Shown here one piece after another: positions 1 to 10,700 of a stretch of 64,000 nt of DNA. This DNA comes from Incurvaria masculella (Eukaryota; Arthropoda; Insecta; Lepidoptera; Incurvariidae). How positions within the stretch are numbered: the stretch's first letter is position 1; each line of letters starts with the position of its first letter. The notes beneath the pieces were generated by a model. The model was given only the letters and a program-made list of their open reading frames with translations, was not told where the DNA came from and made no database searches. The stretch spans positions 186,001-250,000 of the forward strand of contig OX335661.1 of assembly GCA_946894095.1 (NCBI GenBank), read 5' to 3'. The position numbers were made by a program, and so were the translations under genes.

Positions 1-1415
1 CGCCCTTGAACAATCGCTGTATTTACAGTGCCATATTTGGCTCCTTTTTTATAAAGACTCGTAAGAAAGGAAATTATAGTCGTCGCAGTCTGTGTAGTCT
101 TTTGCAAATATTTTTAAGCCAAAAAATGCCGCTTGTAATTCAAGAAAATGTATATGATATTGTTTTTATTCCTTTTTCCATGTACCGTTTGCCTTTTTTC
201 CCCCACAAAATATACCCGAACCAGATCTTGATGAATCTGAAAATATTTCTAAGACGAAATTGCGATTTTTAATAATCCTTTTTGTTCTTGAAATATGGTG
301 TTTCCACCACAGAAGATCATCTTGTAGATCTACCGGAAGCGACATATATTTTTAAAAATCCTCATATTTTAGAAGCACTAAACATTTTAACCGTCTCTTT
401 TTTTATTCTTTCTATTTTTTCAGCTGGAAGACTAAGAGACATAAGTCTTGGGAATCTAGGATAAAACCTAAAAAAATACATTTCTTTTTAGGACTTAGGC
501 AACTTTTTTCCCAATTAATTACAAATCCAATTGTGTTTAACAAATTAATAATTATTTCGGTATTTTTTGAGCATTGTTCGTATGAGTCAGCCATGCACAG
601 AAAATCATCCAGATATAAAACACAAGTAATTCCTCGTAATCTGAGCCATTGCACAACTGGCTTCATAATTTTCGTAAAAATGTACGGTACTTAGACCATT
701 GGGTAGGACTTCAAATTGGTATATCTCAGATTTCCAAAGAAATCTTAAGTATTTTTTGCATGACTGAAAGTTGAAATATGCATCTTTTAAGTCTATGGTA
801 GTCATGTAATTATTTTTATTAAGTAATGAGATAGCTGTTATTATGTCCTCTAGTTTGAAGTGGCAGGTATCAATAAATTGGTTAAAAGTTTTTAAATTTA
901 AAATAAATCTATATGTCCCGTTAGATTTTGGAACCAAAAATATTTTAGATAAAAACTGGTCACAGCATGGTTCACATTTTGAAATTGCACCTATATTTAA
1001 CAAATTTCTAATATTTTCAATCATGGCAATTTCTTCACTTTTTGAGAAGGAAGAATTTGAGGGTATGTATGCATTTTCTGGGATGTTTTTGGATAAAGGA
1101 ATGCAATACCCGCGAATGCAAGATAAAATATATGGGTCGTCTGTAATGTTTTTCCATTCTTCATAAAATAGTTGTAGGCTAACCTGGGAGTTTAATAGCG
1201 TTTCCCTGGTGGCAACTGTCTCCTTCTTGCCGACTGGTTCTGCTGCACTTTTCGGTGCTGGTAGTGGGGAGCCGTCGATTTTTTCCTCTGTGGCCCACCC
1301 CGGGACGACGTGTAATTGTTTGGTTAGGTGTGTTTTCTGGGTGGGCCCTTCCAGTTTAACGGATTTGAAATGTTGCCGATGTTTCCTGCTGATGTTGCCT
1401 GGCGAAAGTTTTTAG
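1..1415 (-). pseudogene. DIRS pol: reverse transcriptase and start of RNase H
   Basis: Reading leftwards, an open frame from about 1415 gives a linker, then the motif FYEEWKNITDDPYIL, an RT with KSNGTYRFILNLK and IDLKDAYF, and YLDD near 620. A frameshift near 690 (after LPNGLST) moves the RT to another frame. Below about 250 the RNase H-like segment IFSDSSRSGSGIFCGGKK appears, followed by LELQAAFFGLKIF, with further frame changes. RT copies element RNA into DNA and RNase H removes the template. The frame overlaps the end of gag, as in other DIRS elements. The assignment to DIRS rather than gypsy rests on the RT motif style and the neighbouring gag. Confidence 0.7.
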
Positions 1416-1416
1416 G

Positions 1417-2133
1417 AGCATTTTTTAGCATATCCTGGGCAGATTTTTGCATTGCTTTTGTTGTCTTGATTTTTTTCTGAATATTGTTCTCCAAACAGGA
1501 AGTTATCTAGATCGATGCTTAGGGCTGCATCTTTACTTTCTTTATTCAATCCTGCTAAAATTAAGTCAGTCAGTCAGTCAGCGTGTTTGCGTCCACTGCT
1601 GGACATACGCCTCTCCAATTTTCCTCCAGTCCTCCCGGCCTTCAGCGGTACGGAACCACTGCTTTCCGCCAACGCACTTGATGTCGTCGTCCCACCTGGC
1701 GGGTGGTCTTCCCACACTCCGTTTTCCTGTCCACGGCCGCCAGTGTAGGACACGGTTACTCCAACGGTCGTCGTCTCTTCGGCTGACATGACCAGCCCAC
1801 TGCCACTTGAGCTTAGCCACCCGGTGTCCAATATCGACTACTTTGTCTCCTTGTATTTGTTTCCATATGTGTGTAGTCGCACCAGAGTCGACCTGCGTCA
1901 CTGATACATTTTATAATTGTTTGTTGCTCTGGATATTTAAGGAGGGAGTTTAAAGCAATACCCACTTTTTTATTAGTCTTTGCTTTCTTTAGTAGGTCCA
2001 GTCTTGATTATATTTTTCCATCTTTTCACAATATCACATTGGATATTTGGCCCAGTAGTACAGGATTCTGGAGGTGCTTCACCGAGCAGGGATTTCACTG
2101 TATCGTTAAGGTCCGGGTCTTCACACGGCACCA
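1417..2133 (-). pseudogene. DIRS gag, C-terminal exon, interrupted by a non-LTR insertion
   Basis: Starting at a probable splice acceptor (2134/2133), the frame encodes PCEDPDLNDTVKSLLGEAPP, then PNIQCDIVKRWKNII, both typical of DIRS gag proteins. It continues through a segment ending near CISD at about 1896, where a foreign non-LTR tail intervenes. It resumes at about 1561 with ILAGLNKESKD and LDNFLFGEQYSEK, then shifts frame to KSAQDMLKNAPKNF. The alternative upstream methionine-like start inside the intron is not needed if the gene is spliced. Gag of DIRS elements presumably packages the RNA; no activity is implied for this broken copy. Confidence 0.65.
1562..1895 (-). mobile_element. 5'-truncated non-LTR retrotransposon 3' end (RTE-like), inserted in DIRS gag
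   Basis: The minus strand encodes the C-terminal end of a non-LTR reverse transcriptase: AKLKWQWAGHVSRR, then GKRSVGRPPARWDDDI and GEAYVQQWT. This C-terminus is very common in insect genomes. The 3' end is marked by a short (TGAC)n run at 1565-1580, a typical simple-repeat tail. DIRS gag coding continues on both sides, so this is a clean example of one retroelement landing inside another. No full catalytic domain is present, so this copy cannot move. Confidence 0.75.
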
Positions 2134-2460
2134 CTGAAAAATTATAATGTAGTATGCAGTTCATTAAGATAGTTTTGGCCGGGAAATGAAAATGCCAATT
2201 CTCTCAAAAAAATAAATATAAGAAGCAATCTTTTTTCCTTTTTATTCCGTGGCCCGGTTTACGAAAGACTTGTGCATGTGGAAGGGACCCACAGTGACCC
2301 ACACTGAGCTGACATATTAAATCAAAAATAAAAAAGTAATTGTTGTATTACTATTTTTGCCATCATCAAGACTTAATGCGGGGTAGCTCATGCAAGCGGG
2401 AGGGACCCGCAGTCACACACCGCGGAGGGACACACTAAAAAAGGTGGGTCATGTGCTCAC
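2134..2460 (-). other. Putative 327-nt spliceosomal intron inside DIRS gag
   Basis: Minus-strand donor at 2460 reads AATAG|GTGAGC. The acceptor at 2134 reads TTATAATTTTTCAG|TGGTG. Joining the two leaves the reading frame of the 42-bp-repeat exon continuous with the DIRS gag motif exon: the split codon becomes GTG. Without splicing, the upstream frame stops 26 nt into the intron. The sites are visible; splicing itself is inferred. Confidence 0.55.
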
Positions 2461-3808
2461 CTATTTCGCCGTCACTTGCGATCAGCGGCGCCGAGTGCGG
2501 GAGCGGCAACTGCAGCGGGGACTGTAGCGGCGCCGAGTGCGGGAGCGGCAACTGCAGCGGGGACTGTAGCGGCGCCGAGTGCGGGAGCGGCAACTGCAGC
2601 GGGGACTGTAGCGGCGCAGAGTGCCGGAGCCGCAACTGCAGCGGGGACTGTAGCGGCGCCGAGTGCGGGAGCGGCAACTGCAGCGGGGACTGTAGCGGCG
2701 CCGAGTGCGGGAGCGGCAACTGCAGCGGGGACTGTAGCGGCGCAGAGTGCCGGAGCCGCAACTGCAGCGGGGACTGTAGCGGCGCCGAGTGCCGGAGCGG
2801 CAACTGCAGCGGGGACTGTAGCGGCGCCGAGTGCCGGAGCGGCAACTGCAGCGGGGATTGTAGCGGCGCCGAGTGCGGGAGCGGCAACTGCAGCGGGGAC
2901 TGTAGCGGCGCCGAGTGCGGGAGCGGCAACTGCAGCGGGGACTGTAGCGGCGCCGAGTGCGGGAGCGGCAACTGCAGCGGGGACTGTAGCGGCGCCGAGT
3001 GCGGGAGCGGCAACTGCAGCGGGGACTGTAGCGGCGCCGAGTGCGGGAGCGGCAACTGCAGCGGGGACTGTAGCGGCGCCGAGTGCGGGAGCGAAAACTG
3101 CAGCGGGGACTGTAGCGGCTCCGAGTGCGGGAGCGGCAACTGCAGCGGGGACTGTAGCGGCGCCGAGTGCGGGAGCGGCAACTGCAGCGGGGACTGTAGC
3201 GGCGCCGAGTGCCGGAGCGGCAACTGCAGCGGGGACTGTAGCGGCGCAGAGTGCCGGAGCCGCAACTGCAGCGGGGACTGTAGCGGCGCCGAGTGCGGGA
3301 GCGGCAACTGCAGCGGGGACTGTAGCGGCGCCGAGTGCGGGAGCGGCAACTGCAGCGGGGACTGTAGCGGCGGCTGCAGGAGCGGTGTTGGCTGCAGGCC
3401 GTCGACGGCTTGCATCGATGTCGTTTGCGGAAGCGGCGACAGCGGGGGCTGCGAGTGTGATGTTGGTGGCGGAGGCGTCTGCGGTGGCATGGGTGACGGT
3501 GACGCGGAGACGCTCGTTCTCCGTCTTGGTGAAATAGAGATCGAGTCCTCAAACCGACGCCGCCGCTGCCGAGATCGTGAGCGCGTAGGATATCGCTCGA
3601 AGTACTGATGCCTCCGGCGGGTGTGACTACGCGAACGCGAGCGAGAGCGGGTGCGCTCGTATCGCCGGCATCTGTAATGGCCGCCGCCGCCAGAATGGCG
3701 TGAGTGGCGGCGTGTGATACGAGTGCTCGATCGCCGCTGTAATTCCCGTTCCAGACGCGCGATCTTCATCCGCAGATTCTCCTCGTCGTTTTCACCTTCG
3801 CTTTCCAT
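2461..3808 (-). CDS. DIRS gag N-terminal exon: coiled coil, SR-rich region and proline/leucine repeats
   Basis: The ATG at 3808 was chosen over an upstream one because it begins an acidic then charged helix (MESEGENDEE, KIARLERELQRR) likely to form a short coiled coil. Residues about 27-100 are rich in RS/SR dipeptides, as in nuclear splicing-related proteins. About 40 proline-rich residues follow, then 21 near-identical 14-residue repeats of the type SAPLQSPLQLPLPH. The frame reaches a strong splice donor at 2460 and would join in frame to the DIRS gag domain. Unspliced it would end at 2435. No enzyme motif is seen. The SR region could bind RNA or aid nuclear entry; that is inference. It could also be an unrelated host gene next to the DIRS relic. 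Confidence 0.5.
2485..3366. repeat. Minisatellite, 21 units of 42 bp
   Basis: Twenty-one units of exactly 42 bp run without gaps; 21 x 42 fills the interval. The unit is GC-rich (about 70 percent) in an AT-rich region. Variants are few: a CGGAGCCGC type recurs (for example units 4 and 7 and one near 3260), and single units carry GCGAAAAC, GGATTG or GGCTCC changes. Because 42 is a multiple of 3, frame and amino-acid repeat are preserved. Confidence 0.95.
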
Positions 3809-3930
3809 AATGTTCACGAAAAAACCACTATAAACAAAAACACGACGCACGATAACACACGTTGCGTGAGCGCACACAGAAAAGTAATGACACTGGTAGC
3901 CAACGGTGGCGCTAGTGAGACGGATCAGAG

Positions 3931-4559
3931 AGGATCAAGCGCATTCCTTTTAAATTTTTTTATTTCATAATAAAAAATCTAAAATGCTTTAAAAATGTGT
4001 GTTGTGAGTGTAACATGGAAGGTATACTACAGTGAGTAATTATTGCAATATTGAGGACGAGGCGGGAAATATAATTTACAGTTATTGCTATGAACTTCAC
4101 AAATAAGGAAATGTTCTTTCTAGTTATTTCAATATTACAAACTTAAACCTATCGCTAATAACATGAAAAAATGGTAGTGTTTCCACCCGTATTTTAAACA
4201 TAAAAAATTAGGCAGTTGGAACTTATTGTTATTATGCTTACATAAAAGACAGTACTATCACTAGGAACTTTTAGGTACTAACTTTACGTTGACATATTAT
4301 AAACAATTTAAACTTAAACACTAAAATTTTGTTTTATTTAGCTTAAATTACCTTTATTATTATATATTACCAAAATTAGCAACAGTGCTGCTTCTTCAGC
4401 TGCTGCTTCTGGGGAGCCTGCCCCAGTTGTCACTTTTGAAGTTGCTTAGTCTCCGTCGACATAGGCTGCTTCTGGCAATACGGTCTCATAATTATTTTCT
4501 GTTACTGAAACTGTAGGTTCTTGCGTTAGTCGTTGCACAATGTGCTTTGCAGAATTGTT
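3931..4559. other. No gene seen
   Basis: AT-rich sequence with no convincing reading frame, terminal repeat or structural RNA. The short alanine/glutamate-like stretch near 4390-4440 may be the tail of the BEL/Pao relic to its right. Confidence 0.5.
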
Positions 4560-4790
4560 TCCTTTATTTGTTTACATGTTTCCATTCATAAGAGTAGTAC
4601 AGTTGAATCAGTCCATATTACCTTGTGTACGAAATTGCATGATATTGACTCCATAACCTTGTTGCATAATTGAGCTCCTAATAAAGCAGCCATTAACTCT
4701 TATCGTGGAATAGTTAGAGTTTGTATAGGTGCTACTCTTGCTTTGGCGCATAACAATCTTACTGTAACTGAAATTTGTTGGTCTAGAAAA
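4560..4790 (-). pseudogene. BEL/Pao RNase H relic
   Basis: Translated on the minus strand the segment shows VRLLCAKARVAPIQTLTIP, then ELMAALLGAQLCNKVME and VIWTDSTVLL, the characteristic RNase H block of BEL/Pao pol (the AKxRVAP and WTDS motifs). One in-frame stop replaces the codon after TIPR, and the frame breaks after about 80 residues. It is separate from the BEL/Pao element that begins at 4861, because that element's 3' LTR and target duplication lie between them. Confidence 0.6.
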
Positions 4791-4855
4791 AACAGTGAAT
4801 TGGCGCTGAACTACTGGTATGTAATAAGTGTTCATACGGAGAGTAAAGTTAAAAG

Positions 4856-4860
4856 ATCAC
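4856..4860. repeat. Target site duplication (ATCAC), left copy
   Basis: ATCAC lies directly before the left LTR and again directly after the right LTR (12200-12204). Five bases is normal for BEL/Pao integrases. Confidence 0.9.
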
Positions 4861-6223
4861 TGTATCCGCCACCCCCCGAAGCTCAGTGGACTGTAGTACG
4901 TGGACGGCGGGCGGAGGCGGCGGGGTACAGGGTCTCCGATAGCTCGATCGTAGCGACGTCCGCTACCTCCAGTTCCAGCCGACGGGGTGCCTCCCTGCAG
5001 GACTCGATGTCGATCCGGAGATCTCGTAGGTCAGGGGTCGTGGTGCCGGAACCGAAGCGTAGTATTTCGATCAGAATAAAACACCGTAATGTTGTAGCGA
5101 ACGTAACGTATATTGAAATTTAATTTCCTTAACTACCTTGAAAAGTAATAAAATAGACGGCCACTAGAGCCTCTCCGTACTTTGATTCCTATTTCGTTTT
5201 ACAAAATGTACTGCTCTAGCCTTATATCTTTGGTTGTACATGTTGGACTTAAAATCTAAACATATGTGCGGATAGATCTCGCTGAGATGTATCCAAATAG
5301 TATAAGGTATATTGGCCTTTTGTGGAGACTCGTAAAATAGGCTCGATATTGTTGTCTCCCATTACAATTTCTTGCATAAATATAACTTTGCCTCAACCCC
5401 ATTCGTGGTACACATGCTAGACTTTCGTGTTGGGTACATCATTCGATAGGTACTTTTTTCGCTCTTTCCATACATGTACAAATAAATTCGTAACTTTAAG
5501 ATTTAATACAATTTCTTGCTTTCAAAGATATTTTACATGGTACATTTTTCGAGTTGCCTCGTTCGGCCGCCAAGAGGGCGCGCGCGTCGTTGTGCTAAAT
5601 TCGTCCGCGGCGCGCAGAGCGCGTCCGCTGCTTTTATTTTAAAATGGACTTTTCGTAAATTTACATAATATCTCGTATATGATATATTCTCAAAAATAAC
5701 AAAAACATATATTTCTTCCGTGTGGCTTTACATAGGTTATAAAACACTAAGACCATATAGCTTCTAAAATATTATAATATTGTTCGTGGAGTCATGCGGC
5801 ACGTATATACATTTATTTACAACAAGACTCATATACTTTATTTACAATATTATTCTAAAAGGACTTATAGCTAACACAATTATCAAAAAACATATCGTGG
5901 CCTCGCCTGAGGTTACTTAACTGAGCTGTACACGTTATTTATCTTACAGTCCTAAACACACATTATCTAAGTATCGTATATTTACAACATAATACAAATG
6001 AACATATTTCGGGACATAATGTGTGAGTAAGGCAATCTATATCTCGGTGCAAGCAGTCATAATAATATCATAGGGCTTTTCGTGGGTATCGGTCGTAGGC
6101 GAGGCAGATAATTGTGAAAGGCGTGCGGGGGAGGGGACAGGTAGCGCGCCCGGCAGGTAGTGCGCGTCAGTGTCTTTTGTTTCGGTTCGCGCTCCTCGTG
6201 ATATCTTGATTTAGTCCAATACA
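4861..6223 (-). repeat. 3' LTR of the BEL/Pao element
   Basis: 1,363 bp, beginning TGT and ending ACA on the plus strand. Same sequence as 10837-12199 at a constant offset of 5,976; no mismatch seen. Very long for an LTR of an insect element. Confidence 0.95.
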
Positions 6224-6231
6224 CCCCCCTC
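6224..6231 (-). other. Polypurine tract of the BEL/Pao element
   Basis: On the minus strand GAGGGGGG abuts the 3' LTR start TGT. This is the expected site for plus-strand DNA priming. Confidence 0.75.
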
Positions 6232-6346
6232 GGTAAAATTCCTAATTTAACCCTACGCGGGACTAAATTCGTAGTGTCCTTAGGACCGTGATAAAAATAT
6301 GACTTACGTATACGGTTTAGTAACTAACTTATCGGCGAACTTACGT

Positions 6347-7740
6347 TTATAACTTATTTTCGAATATGACGGCGAGTCGCCCTACTGGACGTCGAAGTGA
6401 CCCCGTCTGGGTCCGGATGTCTACCATTCTGATTATGCCGTCTTTTCCAGGGTAGACTGCGCTGACCACGCCCTTTGGCCAGGTGGCTCGAGGTTGGTTC
6501 GGGTCGGTTACGAGGACTACATCACCTATTGTAATCGCTCTACCGGTCGTGTGCCACTTTTGGCGCGGTACCAACGTAGGTAAATATTCTTTAAGCCAGC
6601 GCTTCCAAAAATGGTTGGTGAGTGCTTGCGCTATTCTCCACTGTTTACGTAATTCGTTTGCGTCAAATTTCCCTGGTACGTGATACTCCCCGGTACTTGA
6701 GCCTATCAAAAAATGGTTTGGCGTGAGGCTCTCGTCGTCTCCGTGATCGAGCGAAACATGCGTAAGCGGCCGTGTGTTGACAAGAAATTCCGCTTCTGCG
6801 AAGAGCGTCGCTAGCGTCTCCGGGTGTGGCGCCCTGCTACACATGGTTGCGCTCAGAGCTATTTTGACTGACTTTATCAAACGTTCCCAGGCCCCGCCGG
6901 CCCACGGTGCGACCGGTGGGTTAAATTTGAACTCGATTTTCCGAAGTTTGGAAAAATTATTTATTGCGTCGGTTTCCAACTCCGAAATACATTTCTGTAA
7001 CTCGCGATCTGCGCCAACCATATTCGTCCCATTATCGGACCAGATAACTTTAGGCGTGCCGCGGCGGCACATAAACCTTCGGATAGCTTGAATGCACGAG
7101 TCTGCACTCAAGCTCGCTGCAATCTCGAGGTGGATGGCTCTCGTTGTCAGGCACGTGAAAATCACGCCCCAACGCTTTTCACGACGTCGACCGATGGAGA
7201 CCTCTAGCGGTCCAAAATAATCCATTCCCGTCATGGTGAATGGCCTTGCGAGGTGAGCGACGCGTTCGTCTGGTAGATTGCCCATTTTAGGGTTCTGAGG
7301 TTTCGCCTTATTTTTCTTACATGTATTGCAGGAAAATTGGATTTTCTTCAATGCCGCTCGTAGTCCGAAAATAAAATATTGTGTGCGTAAAACGTTAATC
7401 TGTTTGTCCGTTCCTTCGTGTCGTAGTCGGTCGTGCGTATCAAAAATAAGGAGCAAAGTGAATCGGTGCCTGCCATCAAGAATTGTAGGGTTCTTAATGT
7501 CGTATTCTATAAAGTTTGTTTTCACTCTACCTTCGGCGCGGAGCACTCCCTCCGAATCTAAGTAGGGACTTAGCGGAATTAGTCGATTTTTATACGGAAG
7601 CGGCTTGTTTTCACGTAATAACTTTATTTCGGTACTGAAACTTTCGTTTTGCGCGTGCTTTATCCAGCTTAGCTCTGCTTGCTGATATTCCGTTGTCGTT
7701 AGCTGAGCTGGATTTTTGCGACATTTTTTACGTATTGGGC
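6347..7740 (-). CDS. BEL/Pao integrase with C-terminal DUF5641-type domain
   Basis: This frame begins as recognisable pol sequence at about 7740 (NPAQLTTTEYQQAEL). It contains the zinc-binding HHCC region (H...H then CNTCKKNK), the catalytic D in GMDYFGPL, D in WSDNGTN and E in GGAWERLIKSVK, and a C-terminal domain with QKWHTTGRAITIGDVV and GRLAVIFENKL before the stop. All three catalytic acids are present. It lies in a different frame from gag-RT, so it would not be made as part of the polyprotein without a frameshift. A start upstream at 7825 reads through RT sequence in the wrong frame and is not real protein. Confidence 0.85.
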
Positions 7741-10700
7741 TGAGCACGGCGAGCTGGTAGCTCCGAACAGAAGTGACGTCATCACGTATTCGTCGGCCTT
7801 CGGCTGATTTCGGTCGCTTCGCCACAGAAAGCGTTGTGAGTCTTGGTCCGCGGCGATTATTTTTATTCTTAAAAACATTTCTTCTATGTCGGCGGTGAAT
7901 CCGACTGCTCCTTGCCGAAATCTGAATATGCAGCCTAATAACGAGTTCAACAGGTCCGGTCCGCTGAGCAGCTTGTCATTGAGCGCTACACTAGCGCTCC
8001 GTGCGGCGGCGTCAAAAACCACGCGGATCTTGTTAGGCTTATTCGGGTTATACACAGCAAAATGTGGCAGGTAAAATGTACGTGGGCTGATGTTTCCTGC
8101 CTCGGCAGACGTTAACTTCCGTGCATAACCCTGTTCGATGTAACGATTAATTTTATCTGCGTATCGTTCGGCGAAATCCGTATCTTTTTCCATTTTGATT
8201 TCGATGGAACGTAGCCGCTTTTCCGCGTGACGTCTGCTGGGCGGGAAACTGGTATCGCTGTCCTTCCATAGGAGTCCGGTTTCCCAACGTGGTCCGTCGA
8301 TCTTTTTTGTTGTACTTTCCAGAATACTGTTAGCTTGCCTAAGGCTCGGCGTAATGCGTTGTTTGGGCTCGACTCCCATTTCCTCGGCTCCTACGTGCCG
8401 TCGAATTAACTCAGATACGTCGGTATTAACGTGCATCACGTAATTTACGTTATTCTCATTTCTGTGGCCGTTCAAGTGCCCGTGAATGCACCATCCGAGG
8501 TGAGTAAATGAGGCTGCCGGCTCGTTAGGTGCACCGTTTCTTATCTGCCGGCCCACAATAAGGTGCCAGTTGTCCTGACCTATCAAAATACCTACGGGCG
8601 AAGGATTTTCTAAATTTAGCTTAATTCCTTTCAAATGGCTGAAGGCCCGTAACGTCGCCGTCGGTATCGACGACGCGGCCGGCAAATGAAGCGTTTTCAT
8701 CGTTTTGGCATTAATAAAAAATTCTTTGGCTTTACTGTCCGCGCCCTTAATGTGCAATCCTACGTGACGAGACGCGTCGGTCGTAGTTCCGGCTATGCCG
8801 CGTAGGGTCAGCTCACTCGTTGGCCCCGGTAGCCCTAATTTCGTAGCGAGGTCCTCGTTCATTAACGTGATAGCTGACCCGTCATCAAGGAAAGCTGACG
8901 TTTTAATACTTCCGTTAGGTCCGCGTAAAATCACAGGCAATATTTTCAATAGAACTTTGCTGGAGCAACTTACGCAGCCTACGTCAACTTCGCGTTTATC
9001 TTCTGTTTCAGAGGTCGGATTATGTTTTTGTTCGTTGGACCTCCTCAACAGTGGGTGAGTTTTTCGTGACTTACTCTTAAGGCAATAGTTGCCGCGATGC
9101 CCTACCTTTAAGCAACGGTAACATCCATTTAATCTCTGAACCGTTAAAAATCTATCGTCAACCGACATACCCATGAATTTGGAACAATAATTATATTCAT
9201 GTCCGTCTTGCTCGCACAACTCGCATTTTCTTACAAATTTAGTGTCGCTGCTTTTAAAATTCTCGCTCGCGGTAGCAGCGAACACTCGTGGATGCGGCGG
9301 GAGTGGGGGTCGGGCGTACGTAGCGCGTGGGAGGTTGCGCGGCTCCCTGATTGGCTGAGGCGCGCCACTTGACGCTACTGCGGGTGTTGCTAAATCAAAA
9401 CGTCTCGGGATGTTGTGTGCGATTTGGTCTAACCATCGCTCAAATATACAAATTGGAGGTTGTTTCGACTGATCGTTCTGCGCGTGAAGCCACCACATAT
9501 GACGTAGATGCTCCGGTAACTTATCTTCGATACTATTAAGCAAATCGGTATCTTCAACGCGAGCTCGGTAGTTTGCTGCGCGGTCGGAATTATTAAAATA
9601 AGACACGGAGTCCGAATACACAACAGACATGAGACCTCCAATAAGTGTAGCCAGATCGCACAAACTTTCTCGGCTTGTTGAGTCGCGAATTCTCGGAAAT
9701 GATTTTATCGAAGTTAACATTTGAGACACAACAATAGAAGGGGACCCGTATTTATCTTCTAGCCGGTTAAAAATTCTTTTCAGATTTGACGGGTGATTCA
9801 AAAGTACTGAAACCGTACGGCGCGCCTCTCCTTGCAGTGACTTTTGAACTTTTGCAAAAACATCGCGATCGGACAAACTTTTATTATTTAAAAGTGAATT
9901 TAACGTGTCCGCATAAATATACCATTGCCCAATGGAACCATCAAAATTAGGGAGATCGTTAAGTGACTGCTTTGCACCAAGATATAAAATAGCCTTACTC
10001 ACATGGTCCGCGGTGGCCGGCGATGCGGCGGCTGCGGCGTCGGCGTTCCAGGCTCGCTCCCTCGCAGGCACTGGGTCGGTCACTCGGTGGGCAGGAGCAG
10101 TCACTTCGCGCACAGGTATCGTCACTTCGCGCACAGGTATCGTCACTTCGGGCACAGGTACTGTCACTTTGCACACAGGCTCGTTCACGTGCGGGGCTCG
10201 TTCGGCTGGCAGCAGTCTCGCGTCCTCTTGTTGCTGCAGCCATTTTCGGGTCAGCTCCTCCCGGTTCGGCTCGTCGAGGTCGTCGCCGCCGCACGATGAT
10301 TCTTCTTCTAGGCAGATTAGCCGCGCCTGGGCTAGCTGCGTCGCTGCTTGGGCTTCTTCCAGCTTCCGCTTGGCCAGCTCCATCTCGGCCTGACGTCGCT
10401 GTCTGGATCTGGCCGTGCTGGTCGTAGATGCCGCTCGTCCGCTGCGTGCCGGTGCCGGAGGTCCGTTGTCTGGTCGTGGTCGCACGGTGTCGTGCGTGTC
10501 CGCCGTCGTGGTGCCATGAGACCACGTGTTGGTCTCCGTCGCGGTGGCACGTGGACGTGTGGAAGGCGTGGCGGTCCTCTCGGCTCGTTCTGTCGGCGGC
10601 GTCCCGGACGGCTGCTTCGGTGAGTCGGTCCCTCCCTCGGGTGGCGCAGGGGGGCCGGACGTCGTGGGGTTGGTCGCGGCCTCTGGCGTCGTGGAGATGG

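Larger units (their letters stand above)
1..3930 (-). mobile_element. DIRS-like tyrosine-recombinase retrotransposon, left part cut by the window edge
   Basis: On the minus strand the order is gag exon 1, intron, gag exon 2, then overlapping pol with reverse transcriptase and RNase H. This matches DIRS elements, which have no DDE integrase and place a tyrosine recombinase and DAM methylase after RNase H. Those later domains would lie beyond position 1 and are not seen. The gag contains the DIRS pattern LLGEAPP followed by W..I...G..KE, and pol has the DIRS-type RT with YLDD. The right limit is approximate: no terminal repeat was identified around 3.9 kb. A non-LTR tail is inserted at 1562-1895. 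Several frameshifts suggest this copy is dead. Confidence 0.75.

Noticed and set aside
2451..3608. Long plus-strand frames (385 and 353 codons) of Cys/Gly/Ser or Ala repeats
   Set aside because: They exist only because the 42-bp unit is a multiple of 3 and lacks stops; no non-repeat coding or splice context supports them.
4743..5123. Plus-strand frame spanning the left edge of the BEL/Pao LTR
   Set aside because: It crosses the insertion boundary and runs antisense to the BEL relic; no motif.
5427..5642. 71-codon frame, repeated identically at 11403-11618
   Set aside because: It lies inside the BEL/Pao LTRs; identity reflects LTR duplication, not a gene.
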